From contig CAZJNU010000048.1 in the NCBI GenBank assembly GCA_964547485.1, positions 1-20,858 of the forward strand: a stretch of 20,858 nt of DNA, read 5' to 3'. Made by a program: the position numbers and the translations under genes. The notes under the pieces were generated by a model that had not been told where the DNA came from, made no database searches, and saw only the letters and a program-made list of their open reading frames with translations. This stretch comes from JACJWR01 sp964547485 (GTDB lineage Bacteria; Actinomycetota; Actinomycetes; S36-B12; UBA10799). Position 1 is the stretch's first letter. Each line of letters begins with the position of its first letter. This document shows, piece after piece, positions 1 through 8,020 of the stretch.

Positions 1-702
1 TTCCTCTACAACCCCGACCGGGTGCTGACCGAGACCGCTCACGAGCGACTCGCCACCATCGCCCAGCACACCGATCTCGGTTCCGGGATGGCGGTCGCGA
101 TGAAGGACCTGGAGATCCGGGGGGCGGGCAACCTGCTCGGGGGGGAGCAGTCCGGCCATATCGCCGACGTCGGCTTCGACCTGTATGTGCGGATGGTGTC
201 GGAGGCGCTCGCGGAATACAAGGGGACCGCCGAGGAGGAGCCGGCGGAGGTGCGGATCGAGTTGCCGCTGGACGCGCACATCCCGCACGAGTACATCCCC
301 GACGAACGGCTCCGGCTGGAGGCCTATCGACGGTTGGCAGGGGCGGCCACGGAAGCCGAGGTGGACGAGGCGGTGGCGGAACTGCTGGACCGGTACGGTC
401 GGCCGCCGCAGCCAGTGCTGGCGTTGGTGGACGTTGCCAGACTGCGCAACCGGGCACGAGCGGCCGGAATCACCGAAATGGTGGCAGCTGGCACCGTAGT
501 GCGGGTGGTCGGCTGGGAACTGCCGGAGTCGCGGGTGATGCGGCTGCAACGGTTGTATCCGGGCACGATCGTGAAGCTGGCCAGCCGGACAGTCATCCTG
601 AAGCGGCCGAGCACCGCTAGAGTCGGGGGCACACCCCTCGTGGGTGCCGATCTGATGGCCTGGATCGGCGAACTCGTGGACAATTCCGTCGTTGCCGGTT
701 AG
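1..702 (+). CDS. mfd: Transcription-repair coupling factor Mfd, C-terminal part (5' truncated by window edge)
   Basis: Mfd is a DNA translocase that removes RNA polymerase stalled at DNA lesions and recruits UvrA. Only the last 233 residues are present; the reading frame is open from base 1, so the gene begins outside the window. The first ~75 residues are the end of the second RecA-like motor domain, with the family signature DLEIRGAGNLLG followed by EQSGHIADVGFDLY. Residues from about 85 to the end match the C-terminal regulatory (TRCF) domain, with LPLDAHIPHEYIPDERLRLE near its start. The stop codon overlaps the Shine-Dalgarno sequence of the next gene, so the two are probably co-transcribed. 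Mfd next to mazG and eno is the usual actinobacterial arrangement. The identification is secure; nothing in the visible part looks unusual. Confidence 0.96.
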   Translation, partial: FLYNPDRVLTETAHERLATIAQHTDLGSGMAVAMKDLEIRGAGNLLGGEQSGHIADVGFDLYVRMVSEALAEYKGTAEEEPAEVRIELPLDAHIPHEYIPDERLRLEAYRRLAGAATEAEVDEAVAELLDRYGRPPQPVLALVDVARLRNRARAAGITEMVAAGTVVRVVGWELPESRVMRLQRLYPGTIVKLASRTVILKRPSTARVGGTPLVGADLMAWIGELVDNSVVAG

Positions 703-711
703 GAGGACCTG

Positions 712-1332
712 GTGAAGATTTCCCGCGGTATGAAGGTGAGCCTCGGGACCCTCGCGGTCGTCGCGGCGCTGGCTGGTTGCGGTCCCGAGCGGGCTGGGTC
801 GGCCGTGGTCCTCGGCTCCGAGCGGATCACCGACGAGACGGTGGCGGCCAAAGCCTCGACGCTCGCCACCGCACTGAAACTGCCGATCGACAAGCAGATC
901 ACCGGGGTCACGGTGCAGCGGTTGACGTCCAACGCGATCGTCGAGGAAGCCGCAGCCCAGGCGGGGATCACGGTGACCCAGGGCCAGGTGGATGAACTGA
1001 TCGACGAGGCGGTGCAATCCAACGGCGGTCGCGAACAGTTCGAACAGCTGGCCATCCAGCAGGGCTTGCTGCCCGAAGACGTCCCGCTGCAGGCTCGGAT
1101 CAGCCTGTTGGCGTCCGCCTTGGGGGAGAAGTTGGCGCCCGGCGTCGATCAGCAGGCCGCCAGTACGGTGATCGCGCAGGACCTGGTGCGGGTCAGTAAT
1201 GAACTCAACGTCACAGTGAGCCCGCGGTTCGGGGTGTGGGACAGTAACCAACTTCGGCTCGACGCCCCGCCGAACGACCTCTCGAAGCCGTTGCTGACCA
1301 ATGATCCCACCCAACTCCTCCCCAACCAGTAA
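712..1332 (+). CDS. Lipoprotein with SurA N-terminal-like domain
   Basis: A 206-residue predicted lipoprotein. The N-terminus has two lysines and an arginine, a hydrophobic stretch (residues 8-21) and a lipobox LAGC with the lipidated cysteine at residue 23, so the mature protein should be anchored to the outer face of the cell membrane. Residues ~30-125 resemble the SurA N-terminal chaperone fold (VVLGSERITDETV, then a helix-rich segment with GITVTQGQVDELIDEA). I see no parvulin-type prolyl isomerase domain, so a chaperone or structural role is more likely than isomerase activity. The GTG start at 712 is chosen because a near-perfect AGGAGG (701-706) lies 5 bases upstream. M. tuberculosis has another lipoprotein gene (lpqU) in this neighbourhood. 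The function is inferred only from the fold. Confidence 0.85.
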   Translation: MKISRGMKVSLGTLAVVAALAGCGPERAGSAVVLGSERITDETVAAKASTLATALKLPIDKQITGVTVQRLTSNAIVEEAAAQAGITVTQGQVDELIDEAVQSNGGREQFEQLAIQQGLLPEDVPLQARISLLASALGEKLAPGVDQQAASTVIAQDLVRVSNELNVTVSPRFGVWDSNQLRLDAPPNDLSKPLLTNDPTQLLPNQ

Positions 1333-2047
1333 GGATCCGCTGCGCCAATTGGTGTGGCTGATGGATCGGCTGCGCAGTCCCGGCGGCTGTCCATGGGATG
1401 CCGAGCAGACCCATAGGTCGCTGGTCGGATACTTGGTGGAGGAGGCCTACGAGACGATCGAGGCGATTGAGACCGACGACGATTCCGCGCTGCGGGAGGA
1501 GCTCGGGGACCTGTTGTTGCAGGTGGTGTTCCACGCCAGGATCGCCGCCGAGCAGCCGACCGGATTCGATATCGATGACGTCGCCGGCGATATCGTCGCG
1601 AAACTGATCCGCCGTCACCCGCATGTGTTCGCCGACGGCTACGCGGACTCCGCCGCCCACGTCGAGGCGCAGTGGCATGCCAGGAAGGCGGCCGAGAAGG
1701 GCCGGACCTCGGTCACCGATGGCGTGCCGCTCAGGATGCCCTCGCTGCTCTTGACCAGAAAGTTGCTGCACCGCGCGCGAACCGCCGGCGCGGTTGCGGC
1801 GGCCGACGGGGCAGCCCGTGGGGCGGCAGCCGTTCAGGTGGCGGGTCCCGAGGCCACCGAGGCCGCCAGCCGGGCACTCGCAGCTGTCGGCGACGACCAG
1901 GCCGCGCTCGGTGAACTGCTGATCGCGCTCGTGTCGCTGGCCGACGCGAGGGGGCTGGACGCAGAAGGCGCCGCGCGGTCCGCGGCCCGGGACTATCGCG
2001 CGAGACTGCTGGCGGCCGAATTGACCACTGCCGACTCGGACGGTTAG
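1301..2047 (+). CDS. mazG: MazG family nucleoside triphosphate pyrophosphohydrolase
   Basis: A house-cleaning enzyme that hydrolyses (often non-canonical or oxidised) NTPs to NMPs plus pyrophosphate in the cytoplasm. The 248-residue product has the family motifs in order: SPGGCPWDAEQTHRSL (about residues 26-41), YLVEEAYETIEAI (about 44-56) and LREELGDLLLQVVFHA (about 63-78), whose acidic residues bind Mg2+, then KLIRRHPHVF (about 101-110). The C-terminal ~110 residues are Ala-rich and degenerate relative to the second MazG repeat of E. coli, as in mycobacterial MazG. The ATG at 1301 lies inside the preceding lipoprotein gene (32-base overlap) and has no clear Shine-Dalgarno, so translational coupling is likely. 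In-frame alternatives (TTG 1349, GTG 1352, ATG 1361) would cut into the first conserved helix. Confidence 0.93.
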   Translation: MIPPNSSPTSKDPLRQLVWLMDRLRSPGGCPWDAEQTHRSLVGYLVEEAYETIEAIETDDDSALREELGDLLLQVVFHARIAAEQPTGFDIDDVAGDIVAKLIRRHPHVFADGYADSAAHVEAQWHARKAAEKGRTSVTDGVPLRMPSLLLTRKLLHRARTAGAVAAADGAARGAAAVQVAGPEATEAASRALAAVGDDQAALGELLIALVSLADARGLDAEGAARSAARDYRARLLAAELTTADSDG

Positions 2048-2051
2048 GTCG

Positions 2052-3359
2052 GTGGCTGCCGGGTCGACCCCGCCGGGCCGGGGTGTAGAGCGATCACTGC
2101 GGCTGTCGGCGATGGCCGGCGGAATTCTGCTGCGCAGTGCCCGTGGTCGGGCCCGCGTCCTGCTCGGCGCGGATGCCGAGCTGGTCCGGGCGCAGACAAC
2201 CAGGGCCAATGCCGCCGCGGTCAGGGGGACGCTGGGCCACCTGAAAGGTGGCGCGCAGAAGGCCGGCCAACTCGTGTCCACCTTGGACTCGCTGTTGCCG
2301 CAGGAGTCCTGGCGGGAGGCGATGACGTCGCTGCAGGAGTCGGCGACGCCGGTGGGCATATCGGCAATGGCGCCGGTGCTCGCCGCCGAGCTCGGTGACG
2401 AGTGGCGGGTCACGTTCGCCGATTTCTGCGACGAACCGGTCGCCTCCGCTTCGTTGGGCGAGGTGTATCGGGCCACCCTGCCGGATGGCCACGAGGTAGC
2501 CGTCAAGGTGCAGTACCCGGGGGTGGCCGAGGCGGTGGCAGCGGACCTCACCGGACTGGCATGGGCGCTTCGGTTGGCCGGTCTGTTCAGTCCGGGGATG
2601 GCGGCGGCGCCGGTAGCCGCGGAACTGCGGCAGCGGATCACCGGCGAGTTGGATTATCGAGCGGAAGGGGCGGCGCAGCGAGCCTTTGTGGCGGCGTTCG
2701 ACGGCGATCTGGACGTAGTGGTGCCTGCTGTGCGCTACGCCGGTGAGCGGATCCTGATCACGGATTGGCTGGCGGGCGAGCCGCTGGCGTCATTTGCGGA
2801 AAACGCCGATCAGCCGTCCCGGGATCAGATCGGGACACGGTTCCAGCGGTTCGTGCTGTCCGGTCCTGCCCGCGCGGGCTATCTGCACGCCGATCCGCAT
2901 CCGGGCAACTTTCGGGTGCTGGCCGACGGCAGATTGGGAGTGCTGGACTTCGGGGCGGTGGTGCCGATGCCCGGCGGACTGCCGGAGTCGTTTGGGCACC
3001 TGATCTCAGCGATGCGATCCGACGACCCGACAGTCGTACGCCGGGAACTGGAGCGGGCGGGCCTGGTGCGCCAGGACGCTGACCTGGATGTGCTGGCGCT
3101 GATGGACTTCCTGGGTCCGTTCAGCGATCCTGCCCGGCACGACGTGTTCGAGTTCTCGCCGGCATGGTTGCGGGGCCAGTTCGCCCGCGAGCATGACCCC
3201 CGTAACCCGGACTATGCCGTCGCCCTGAAGCTGACCATCCCGCCGGAGCAGTTGATGACCCATCGGGTGTGGCTGGGAGTCGTCGGGATGCTTTCTCGGC
3301 TGCGAGCTCGTATCGAAGTGCGCTCGGAGCTGCAGCGGTGGCTTCCGGGTATCTCCTAA
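2052..3359 (+). CDS. ABC1/AarF (UbiB/ADCK) family atypical kinase
   Basis: A 435-residue member of the ABC1 protein-kinase-like family (UbiB, AarF, ADCK). Members bind ATP through an unusual kinase fold and are tied to lipid or quinone metabolism, though the substrate in actinobacteria is unknown. All hallmarks are visible: KAGQ of the KxGQ motif (residues 70-73), an ASAS alanine-rich loop (131-134), the ATP-binding lysine in VAVKVQ (Lys152), ELDY (199-202), the catalytic loop HADPHPGN (279-286) and the metal-binding DFG (299-301). No transmembrane segment is evident. The GTG start lies 4 bases after the mazG stop without a good Shine-Dalgarno, which fits coupling; ATG 2112 is a possible later start. 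Family assignment is firm, precise function is not. Confidence 0.9.
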   Translation: MAAGSTPPGRGVERSLRLSAMAGGILLRSARGRARVLLGADAELVRAQTTRANAAAVRGTLGHLKGGAQKAGQLVSTLDSLLPQESWREAMTSLQESATPVGISAMAPVLAAELGDEWRVTFADFCDEPVASASLGEVYRATLPDGHEVAVKVQYPGVAEAVAADLTGLAWALRLAGLFSPGMAAAPVAAELRQRITGELDYRAEGAAQRAFVAAFDGDLDVVVPAVRYAGERILITDWLAGEPLASFAENADQPSRDQIGTRFQRFVLSGPARAGYLHADPHPGNFRVLADGRLGVLDFGAVVPMPGGLPESFGHLISAMRSDDPTVVRRELERAGLVRQDADLDVLALMDFLGPFSDPARHDVFEFSPAWLRGQFAREHDPRNPDYAVALKLTIPPEQLMTHRVWLGVVGMLSRLRARIEVRSELQRWLPGIS

Positions 3360-3394
3360 TCGCTGCCGAGCGGGAAGACTGGCCTCCGGGTGGC

Positions 3395-3400
3395 TAGGCT
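3395..3400 (+). promoter_or_regulatory. Possible -10 hexamer (TAGGCT) upstream of eno
   Basis: The 88-base gap before eno is the first sizeable break in the leading gene string. It contains TAGGCT, which fits the actinobacterial TANNNT -10 pattern, 47 bases before the start codon. The same hexamer, also in a GGC-rich setting, lies just before the tRNA-Leu gene. I see no convincing -35 element, so this is only suggestive. Confidence 0.25.
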
Positions 3401-3447
3401 GTGGCTGCACCCGAGGACATCAACGAAAAAGCGACATTGGAGGGCCC

Positions 3448-4725
3448 GTGGCCGTCATTGAAGGCGTCATCGCACGAGAGATCCTGGACTCCCGGGGTAA
3501 CCCGACCGTCGAGGTTGAGGTGCTGCTCGACGACGGCACCCTGGGCCGGGCGGCGGTGCCCAGCGGGGCGTCGACCGGGGCCTTTGAGGCAGTGGAACTG
3601 CGGGACGGGGAGCAGCGCTTCGGTGGCAAGGGTGTGCTGAAGGCCTGTGCGGCGGTGGAGGATGAGATCGCAGCTGAGGTGATCGGTTCGGATGCCTCCG
3701 AGCAACGGATCATCGACCAGACCATGCTCGACCTCGACGGCACGCCCAACAAGGCCAGGCTCGGTGCGAACGCCATCTTGGGCGTCTCGCTGGCGGTCGC
3801 TCGCGCGGCGGCGGAGAGTTCCGGGCTGCCGCTGTTCCGGTACCTGGGCGGCCCGAATGCCCACGTTCTGCCCGTTCCGATGATGAATATCCTCAACGGT
3901 GGTGCGCACGCCGACAGCAACGTCGACGTCCAGGAGTTCATGATCGCGCCGATCGGTGCCGCGAGTGTGGCCGAAGCCGTGCGAATGGGTGCCGAGGTGT
4001 ACCACTCGCTGAAGTCGGTGCTGAAGTCGCAGGGCCTCGCCACCGGACTCGGGGATGAGGGCGGGTTCGCGCCGAGTCTGCCGGCCAACACCGCCGCGCT
4101 GGACCTGATCGTGTCGGCGATCGAGGCGACCGGGCTGCGGGCTGGCGCCGACGTCGCGCTGGCGATGGATGTCGCCGCCACCGAATTCTGCGAGAACGGC
4201 TCCTACCTGTTCGAAGGGGCGCAGCGTTCGGCGGAGTGGCTCACCGCCTACTACGAGGGCCTGGTCGATCAGTACCCGCTGGTATCGATCGAGGATCCGC
4301 TGTCGGAGGATGACTGGGACGGCTGGGTTCACATCACCGACACGCTCGGGGACAAGGTGCAACTGGTCGGGGATGACCTGTTCGTCACGAATCCGGAGCG
4401 GATCGCCCGCGGGATCGAGCTGGGGGCGGCCAACTCACTGCTGGTCAAGGTGAACCAGATCGGGACGCTGAGCGAGACCATGGACGCGGTCGAACTCGCC
4501 CATCGCAACGGGTTGACCTGCATGATCAGCCATCGATCGGGCGAGACCGAGGACACTTTCATCGCGGACTTGGCGGTCGCGATCGACTGCGGTCAGATGA
4601 AGACCGGGGCCCCAGCCAGATCGGAGCGGGTCGCGAAATACAACCAGTTGATGAGAATCGAAGAGGAACTTGACGATGCGGCGGTATATCCCGGCGCGTC
4701 GGCTTTCCGCAGATTCGATTTCTAG
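3448..4725 (+). CDS. eno: Enolase (phosphopyruvate hydratase)
   Basis: Catalyses the reversible dehydration of 2-phosphoglycerate to phosphoenolpyruvate in glycolysis. The 425-residue product is full length for a bacterial enolase. Visible elements are the N-terminal REILDSRGNPTVEVEV, the flexible loop PSGASTG (39-44), His154 in GGAHADSN, the catalytic acid/base pair Glu204 (GDEGGF) and Lys334 (LVKVNQIGT), Mg2+ ligands Asp241 (AMDVA), Glu282 (IEDPLSE) and an Asp of GDD (308-310), the enolase signature around SHRSGETEDT (361-370), and Lys385. The GTG start at 3448 follows GGAGGG (3439-3444) at good spacing. The downstream cell-division gene starts 15 bases after the stop, the standard actinobacterial pairing. 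Confidence 0.98.
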   Translation: MAVIEGVIAREILDSRGNPTVEVEVLLDDGTLGRAAVPSGASTGAFEAVELRDGEQRFGGKGVLKACAAVEDEIAAEVIGSDASEQRIIDQTMLDLDGTPNKARLGANAILGVSLAVARAAAESSGLPLFRYLGGPNAHVLPVPMMNILNGGAHADSNVDVQEFMIAPIGAASVAEAVRMGAEVYHSLKSVLKSQGLATGLGDEGGFAPSLPANTAALDLIVSAIEATGLRAGADVALAMDVAATEFCENGSYLFEGAQRSAEWLTAYYEGLVDQYPLVSIEDPLSEDDWDGWVHITDTLGDKVQLVGDDLFVTNPERIARGIELGAANSLLVKVNQIGTLSETMDAVELAHRNGLTCMISHRSGETEDTFIADLAVAIDCGQMKTGAPARSERVAKYNQLMRIEEELDDAAVYPGASAFRRFDF

Positions 4726-4740
4726 GCGACCCTAGGGGGT

Positions 4741-5280
4741 ATGTCCGACCGTTCCGGCTCACGCTCCGCTGGGCCCCGCTCCGCCAGTGTGCGGACGCGA
4801 GGTGCCACGCGGGCGGGGCCGGCTGTCGGCCAGGCGACGAGGGAGGCTCCGACGGCAGCAGTTGCTTCCTCGGCTGGGCTGACCGGGTCCCCGGCCGAGC
4901 CGTGGTCGAGCAGGCTCGATGTGCCGGCGGTGCGGGCGACGATCCTGTTGGTCGTGCTCGCGGCAATTGTGTTGAGTCTGGCGGTGCCCTTGCGGCAGTT
5001 CATCCGACAGGCCGACGAGAATCGCGCGTTGGCAGACGGGATCGCCGCTCAGCAGTTGCGGGTGGCGGAGTTGGAGCGACGGGCCGAACTCTGGCAGGAC
5101 CCCGCGTTCGCGGCCGGGCAGGCGCGTGAACGGCTGCACTTCGTCTACCCGGGTGAAGTTGGTTACATCGTGCTGGGCGAGGGAGAACGCCCCCTGACCG
5201 GGCCCGATATCCGGCAACAGGACAACGGCGACGGTTGGTACTCGCGGCTGTGGGAAAGCGTTCGCACGGCCGGTGAGTGA
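4741..5280 (+). CDS. FtsB/DivIC-like septum formation initiator protein
   Basis: A 179-residue bitopic membrane protein of the FtsB/DivIC family, part of the FtsL-FtsB-FtsQ type complex that helps activate septal peptidoglycan synthesis. Layout: a long, basic, Ala/Ser/Gly-rich and probably disordered cytoplasmic tail (1-60), one membrane segment (about 65-83), a coiled coil (about 85-118), then the conserved actinobacterial block WQDPAFAAGQARERLHFVYP ending in GEVGYIV (about 118-144). The C-terminus is polar. The start ATG at 4741 directly follows a G-rich stretch (AGGGGG, 4734-4739) that sits closer than an ideal Shine-Dalgarno. Its position just after eno matches the homologous gene of mycobacteria (Rv1024). 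The stop overlaps the next start by 8 bases. Confidence 0.9.
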   Translation: MSDRSGSRSAGPRSASVRTRGATRAGPAVGQATREAPTAAVASSAGLTGSPAEPWSSRLDVPAVRATILLVVLAAIVLSLAVPLRQFIRQADENRALADGIAAQQLRVAELERRAELWQDPAFAAGQARERLHFVYPGEVGYIVLGEGERPLTGPDIRQQDNGDGWYSRLWESVRTAGE

Positions 5281-6736
5281 TCAGAACCCGAAGTCCGCAG
5301 CTCCACCGTCCGGTGCTGATGTTGACGCGGTCGCGCGGCAGCTGGGCCGGCCGCCGCGGGGGTTGATCGGCGTCGCCCACCGGTGTGGCTGCGGCCTGCC
5401 CGATGTTGTGGCGACCGAACCACGACTGCCCGATGGCACACCCTTCCCGACTACCTTCTACGTGACCTGTCCGCGTGCCACCGCGGCCGCTTCGATGCTG
5501 GAGTCGGAGGCGTTGATGGTCGCGTACGGGGAGCGGGTGGCGACCGGCGGAGACTGGGCTGAGACCTACCGGCAGGCACACGAGGACTACCTGGCTCGGC
5601 GTGCCGAGCTCGGTGAGGTGGCTGAAATTGCGGGTGTCTCCGCAGGCGGAATGCCCGATCGGGTGAAGTGCCTGCACGCCCTCATCGGGCACGCGCTGGC
5701 CGCCGGTCCGGGGGTGAATCCGGTGGGAGACGCGGCGCTGGCAGAGTTGGTCGACCGGGGGTTGTGGCCAGCGGAGGCGGCCTGCACGATCCCCTGCGTC
5801 CCGTCCCGGGTTGCCGCCATCGACTGCGGCACCAACTCCATCCGGCTCTTGATCGTGGAGTACGACCCGCGCACGGGGCAGGTTCGCGATCTCGAACGGG
5901 CCATGACGGTGGTGCGGCTCGGGGAGGGGGTCGACGCCACCGGGGTACTCTCCGCCGCCGCGCTGACCAGGACTTTCGCGGCCTGCGAGGACTATGCGGC
6001 CCGGATCGCGGGTTGGCGCGCGACGACCACCCGATTCGTGGCCACGTCTGCCTCTCGGGACGCCGCCAACCGGGACGAGTTCGTCGAGGGGGTCCTCAGC
6101 CGCATCGGGGTCGAGCCCGAGGTCATCTCCGGCGAGGAGGAGGCTCGGTTGTCGTTCCTCGGTGCCACCTCATCGGCTGCCATCGCCAGTGCCGATAGAC
6201 CTGCCCTCGTCGTAGATATTGGCGGTGGGTCCACGGAGCTGGTGATCGGCGACGCCGCCCCGCGGGCTGCAGTCAGCGTGAATATCGGCTGTGTCCGGCT
6301 CGCCGAGCGGCACCTGCGCAGTGATCCGCCGACGGCCGCCGAGCTCGCGGCGATCCGCGCCGATGCCCGGGCCGGGGTGGCAATCGCCGCCGAGTCCGTG
6401 CCGTTGGCCGACGCAGCCACCCTGATCGGACTGGCCGGAACGGTGACTACCGTGGCGGCATTGGCGATGGGGCTGGCGGAATACGACGCCGAGCGGATCC
6501 ATGGCGCTCGACTATCCGCGGTGGACGTGACCCGAATCGCCGGAGAGCTCGGAACCATGACGGTGGCGGAGCGACGTGCCTTGCCGGTGATGCATCCAGG
6601 GCGTGCCGACGTCATCGTGTCGGGGGCGATAGTGCTCGACGAGGTGGTCCGGGCGGTTGGGCTGGCCGAGGTAGTGGTCAGCGAACATGACATCCTCGAC
6701 GGCATCGCGGCGGACCTGCTTGCCCGACCCGGGTAA
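5273..6736 (+). CDS. DUF501-Ppx/GppA phosphatase fusion protein
   Basis: A 487-residue protein joining two families that are usually separate adjacent genes (Rv1025 and Rv1026 in M. tuberculosis). Residues 1-175 are DUF501, with GVAHRCGCGLPDVV, FPTTFYVTCPRA and GMPDRVKCLHALIGHALA. Residues 176-487 are an exopolyphosphatase/pppGpp phosphatase with the actin-like ATPase motifs AAIDCGTNSIRLL, VVDIGGGSTELVIG and GLAGTVTTVAAL, ending HDILDGIAADLL. This half should act on polyphosphate or (p)ppGpp. The join reads PCVPSRVAAIDCG with no stop and no suitably placed ATG, GTG or TTG for a separate Ppx start; the nearest in-frame TTG (5762) lies well inside DUF501. The GTG at 5273 overlaps the previous gene by 8 bases. 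The fusion is either real or made by a small indel at the former junction. Confidence 0.88.
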   Translation: MSDQNPKSAAPPSGADVDAVARQLGRPPRGLIGVAHRCGCGLPDVVATEPRLPDGTPFPTTFYVTCPRATAAASMLESEALMVAYGERVATGGDWAETYRQAHEDYLARRAELGEVAEIAGVSAGGMPDRVKCLHALIGHALAAGPGVNPVGDAALAELVDRGLWPAEAACTIPCVPSRVAAIDCGTNSIRLLIVEYDPRTGQVRDLERAMTVVRLGEGVDATGVLSAAALTRTFAACEDYAARIAGWRATTTRFVATSASRDAANRDEFVEGVLSRIGVEPEVISGEEEARLSFLGATSSAAIASADRPALVVDIGGGSTELVIGDAAPRAAVSVNIGCVRLAERHLRSDPPTAAELAAIRADARAGVAIAAESVPLADAATLIGLAGTVTTVAALAMGLAEYDAERIHGARLSAVDVTRIAGELGTMTVAERRALPVMHPGRADVIVSGAIVLDEVVRAVGLAEVVVSEHDILDGIAADLLARPG

Positions 6737-6809
6737 ATTCTGCCAGTCGGGTGCATGACGCGTAGATTGACCCGCAGCGCAAGCAGTGAACGCCCGACGG
6801 AAACCGGAT

Positions 6810-6815
6810 GAGGTG
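6810..6815 (+). promoter_or_regulatory. Ribosome binding site (GAGGTG) deciding the ACT-protein start
   Basis: GAGGTG lies 4 bases before ATG 6820 and favours that start over the in-frame ATG at 6808, which overlaps this site and has only a weak CGGA upstream. Confidence 0.5.
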
Positions 6816-6819
6816 GGAC

Positions 6820-7347
6820 ATGTCGTTGTTGGCCGTCACAGTTATCAGTCGTGATCGGGTCGCCCTGATCGCGGATGTGACCGGGGTGCTAGCGGATTTG
6901 GGGGGCAATCTGGAGGATTCCTCGATGACGCTGTTGCACGGGCACTTCGCCTGGACGCTGCTGCTGCGGGTCGATTCGACGGCCGGTGAGGTCCGCGCCC
7001 GGCTAGCACCGGTCTGCCCGGACGGCGTCGCCGTGTCCGATGTTGATGACCTGGCCGCCGAGGCCGCGCCTGCGATGGACCGATTGGTAGTGGCCGTGCA
7101 CGGGTCGGATCGAGTCGGGATCGTCGCCGCGGTGGCCCGGGTGATCGCTGACTTCGGCGGAAACATCACCGAACTCACCACCAGGCTCGGTTCGCCCCGG
7201 ACCGGTGGTTCGCTCTACTTGGCGGTGGCCGAGGTGGAGTTTCCGATCGCCTCGGATCTGGACGGGCTCCGTGATGCGCTGGCGGCCCGCTGCCACGAGT
7301 TGCAGTTGGATGTGACGGTTCACCGGGCCGAACCGGACCTGATGTGA
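6820..7347 (+). CDS. Tandem ACT-domain regulatory protein (GcvR-like)
   Basis: A 175-residue protein made of two ACT domains, small ligand-binding modules that usually sense amino acids. Domain 1 (about 1-75) begins LLAVTVISRDRVALIADVTG with the DLGGNLEDSSMT turn; domain 2 (about 88-172) begins RLVVAVHGSDRVGIVAAVAR with DFGGNITELTTR. This pattern matches GcvR-type and 'glycine cleavage transcriptional repressor' proteins and the ACT part of formyltetrahydrofolate deformylase. There is no catalytic domain and no recognisable DNA-binding domain, so it presumably acts by protein contact. ATG 6820 is preferred over ATG 6808 because of its Shine-Dalgarno. Its stop overlaps the peptide deformylase start (GTGA), so the two are translationally coupled. 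Ligand and partner are unknown. Confidence 0.85.
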   Translation: MSLLAVTVISRDRVALIADVTGVLADLGGNLEDSSMTLLHGHFAWTLLLRVDSTAGEVRARLAPVCPDGVAVSDVDDLAAEAAPAMDRLVVAVHGSDRVGIVAAVARVIADFGGNITELTTRLGSPRTGGSLYLAVAEVEFPIASDLDGLRDALAARCHELQLDVTVHRAEPDLM

Positions 7348-7874
7348 TTCGGATGCCCGCCCTGCCACCGGGGGTGGTTTTGCCGGTGGTGACCGCCCCT
7401 GCCCGAGTGCTGTCCGAGCCGTGTCGCGAGGTGGACCCGGCCGATCCGGCGGTCGTCCAACTGGCCGCGGATCTGTTGGCGACGATGGCGGTGTCCCCTG
7501 GCTGCGTGGGATTGGCCGCGAACCAGGTGGGGGAGCCGTTGCGGATGTTCTCCTTGGACGTCAGCGAACATCCCAAGGCTCGGACCTGCCACGGCGTCTA
7601 TGTGCTGTGTAATCCGGTAGTCACGTCCGCCACCCGAAACGAGAAGTCCCGCGAGGGTTGCATGTCCGTGCCGGACTTCACCGGGGATGTCAAACGCGCG
7701 TCCCGACTCACAGTCGACGGCGTGCTGCCGGTAACCGGTGAACGGGTGACTATAGTCACCGACGCCTTCGAGGCAAGGGCGCTGCAGCACGAGATCGATC
7801 ACCTCGACGGGATGCTGTTCCTCGACCGCGTCGCCGACGCGCGGGCAATCCACCCTCGACGCACCTATCTCTGA
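7344..7874 (+). CDS. def: Peptide deformylase
   Basis: Removes the formyl group from the N-terminal methionine of new proteins; cytoplasmic, metal-dependent. The 176-residue protein carries the three deformylase motifs: motif 1 GCVGLAANQ (residues 53-61, Gln61), motif 2 EGCMS with metal ligand Cys106, and motif 3 QHEIDHLDG (148-156) with ligands His149 and His153 and catalytic Glu150. In motif 1 the first glycine of the textbook GxGLA is a cysteine (Cys54), a change I believe also occurs in some actinobacterial relatives. The GTG start overlaps the stop of the ACT gene by 4 bases; ATG at 7353 (residue 4) is a minor alternative. A bacterium may carry more than one deformylase, so this could be the secondary copy. 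Confidence 0.93.
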   Translation: MIRMPALPPGVVLPVVTAPARVLSEPCREVDPADPAVVQLAADLLATMAVSPGCVGLAANQVGEPLRMFSLDVSEHPKARTCHGVYVLCNPVVTSATRNEKSREGCMSVPDFTGDVKRASRLTVDGVLPVTGERVTIVTDAFEARALQHEIDHLDGMLFLDRVADARAIHPRRTYL

Positions 7875-7922
7875 AGCGGGCAGCGCATTCCTGCCGGGAC
7901 GGATTCGGGCGAGGGTCCGGCG

Positions 7923-7928
7923 TAGGCT
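7923..7928 (+). promoter_or_regulatory. Possible -10 hexamer (TAGGCT) of the tRNA-Leu gene
   Basis: TAGGCT ends 9 bases before the mature tRNA 5' end, a sensible distance for a tRNA promoter. The identical hexamer precedes eno. No clear -35 box was found. Confidence 0.28.
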
Positions 7929-7937
7929 GGTAGTCCT

Positions 7938-8020
7938 GCCCGGGTGGCGGAATGGCAGACGCAGAGGGCTTAAACCCCTCGGCCGCGTGCGGCATGCGGG
8001 TTCGAGTCCCGCCCCGGGCA
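7938..8020 (+). tRNA. tRNA-Leu, anticodon UAA
   Basis: An 83-base class II tRNA. The acceptor stem GCCCGGG (7938-7944) pairs perfectly with CCCGGGC (8013-8019), followed by discriminator A8020 and no encoded CCA. The D stem is GCG/CGC. The anticodon stem GAGGG/CCCTC (7964-7968/7976-7980) closes the loop CTTAAAC with anticodon TAA at 7971-7973. A long variable arm forms a GCCGC/GCGGC hairpin, typical of leucine tRNA. The T arm is GCGGG-TTCGAGT-CCCGC. This tRNA reads UUA, the rarest leucine codon in high-GC actinobacteria, and corresponds to bldA of Streptomyces, whose supply controls genes containing TTA. TTA codons occur in the export transporter gene of this same window. Confidence 0.97.

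Noticed and set aside
1211..2641. 476-codon minus-strand ORF opposite mazG and the AarF-type kinase
   Set aside because: Low-complexity Ser/Arg/Ala composition and no domain; the plus-strand genes here carry full catalytic motifs.
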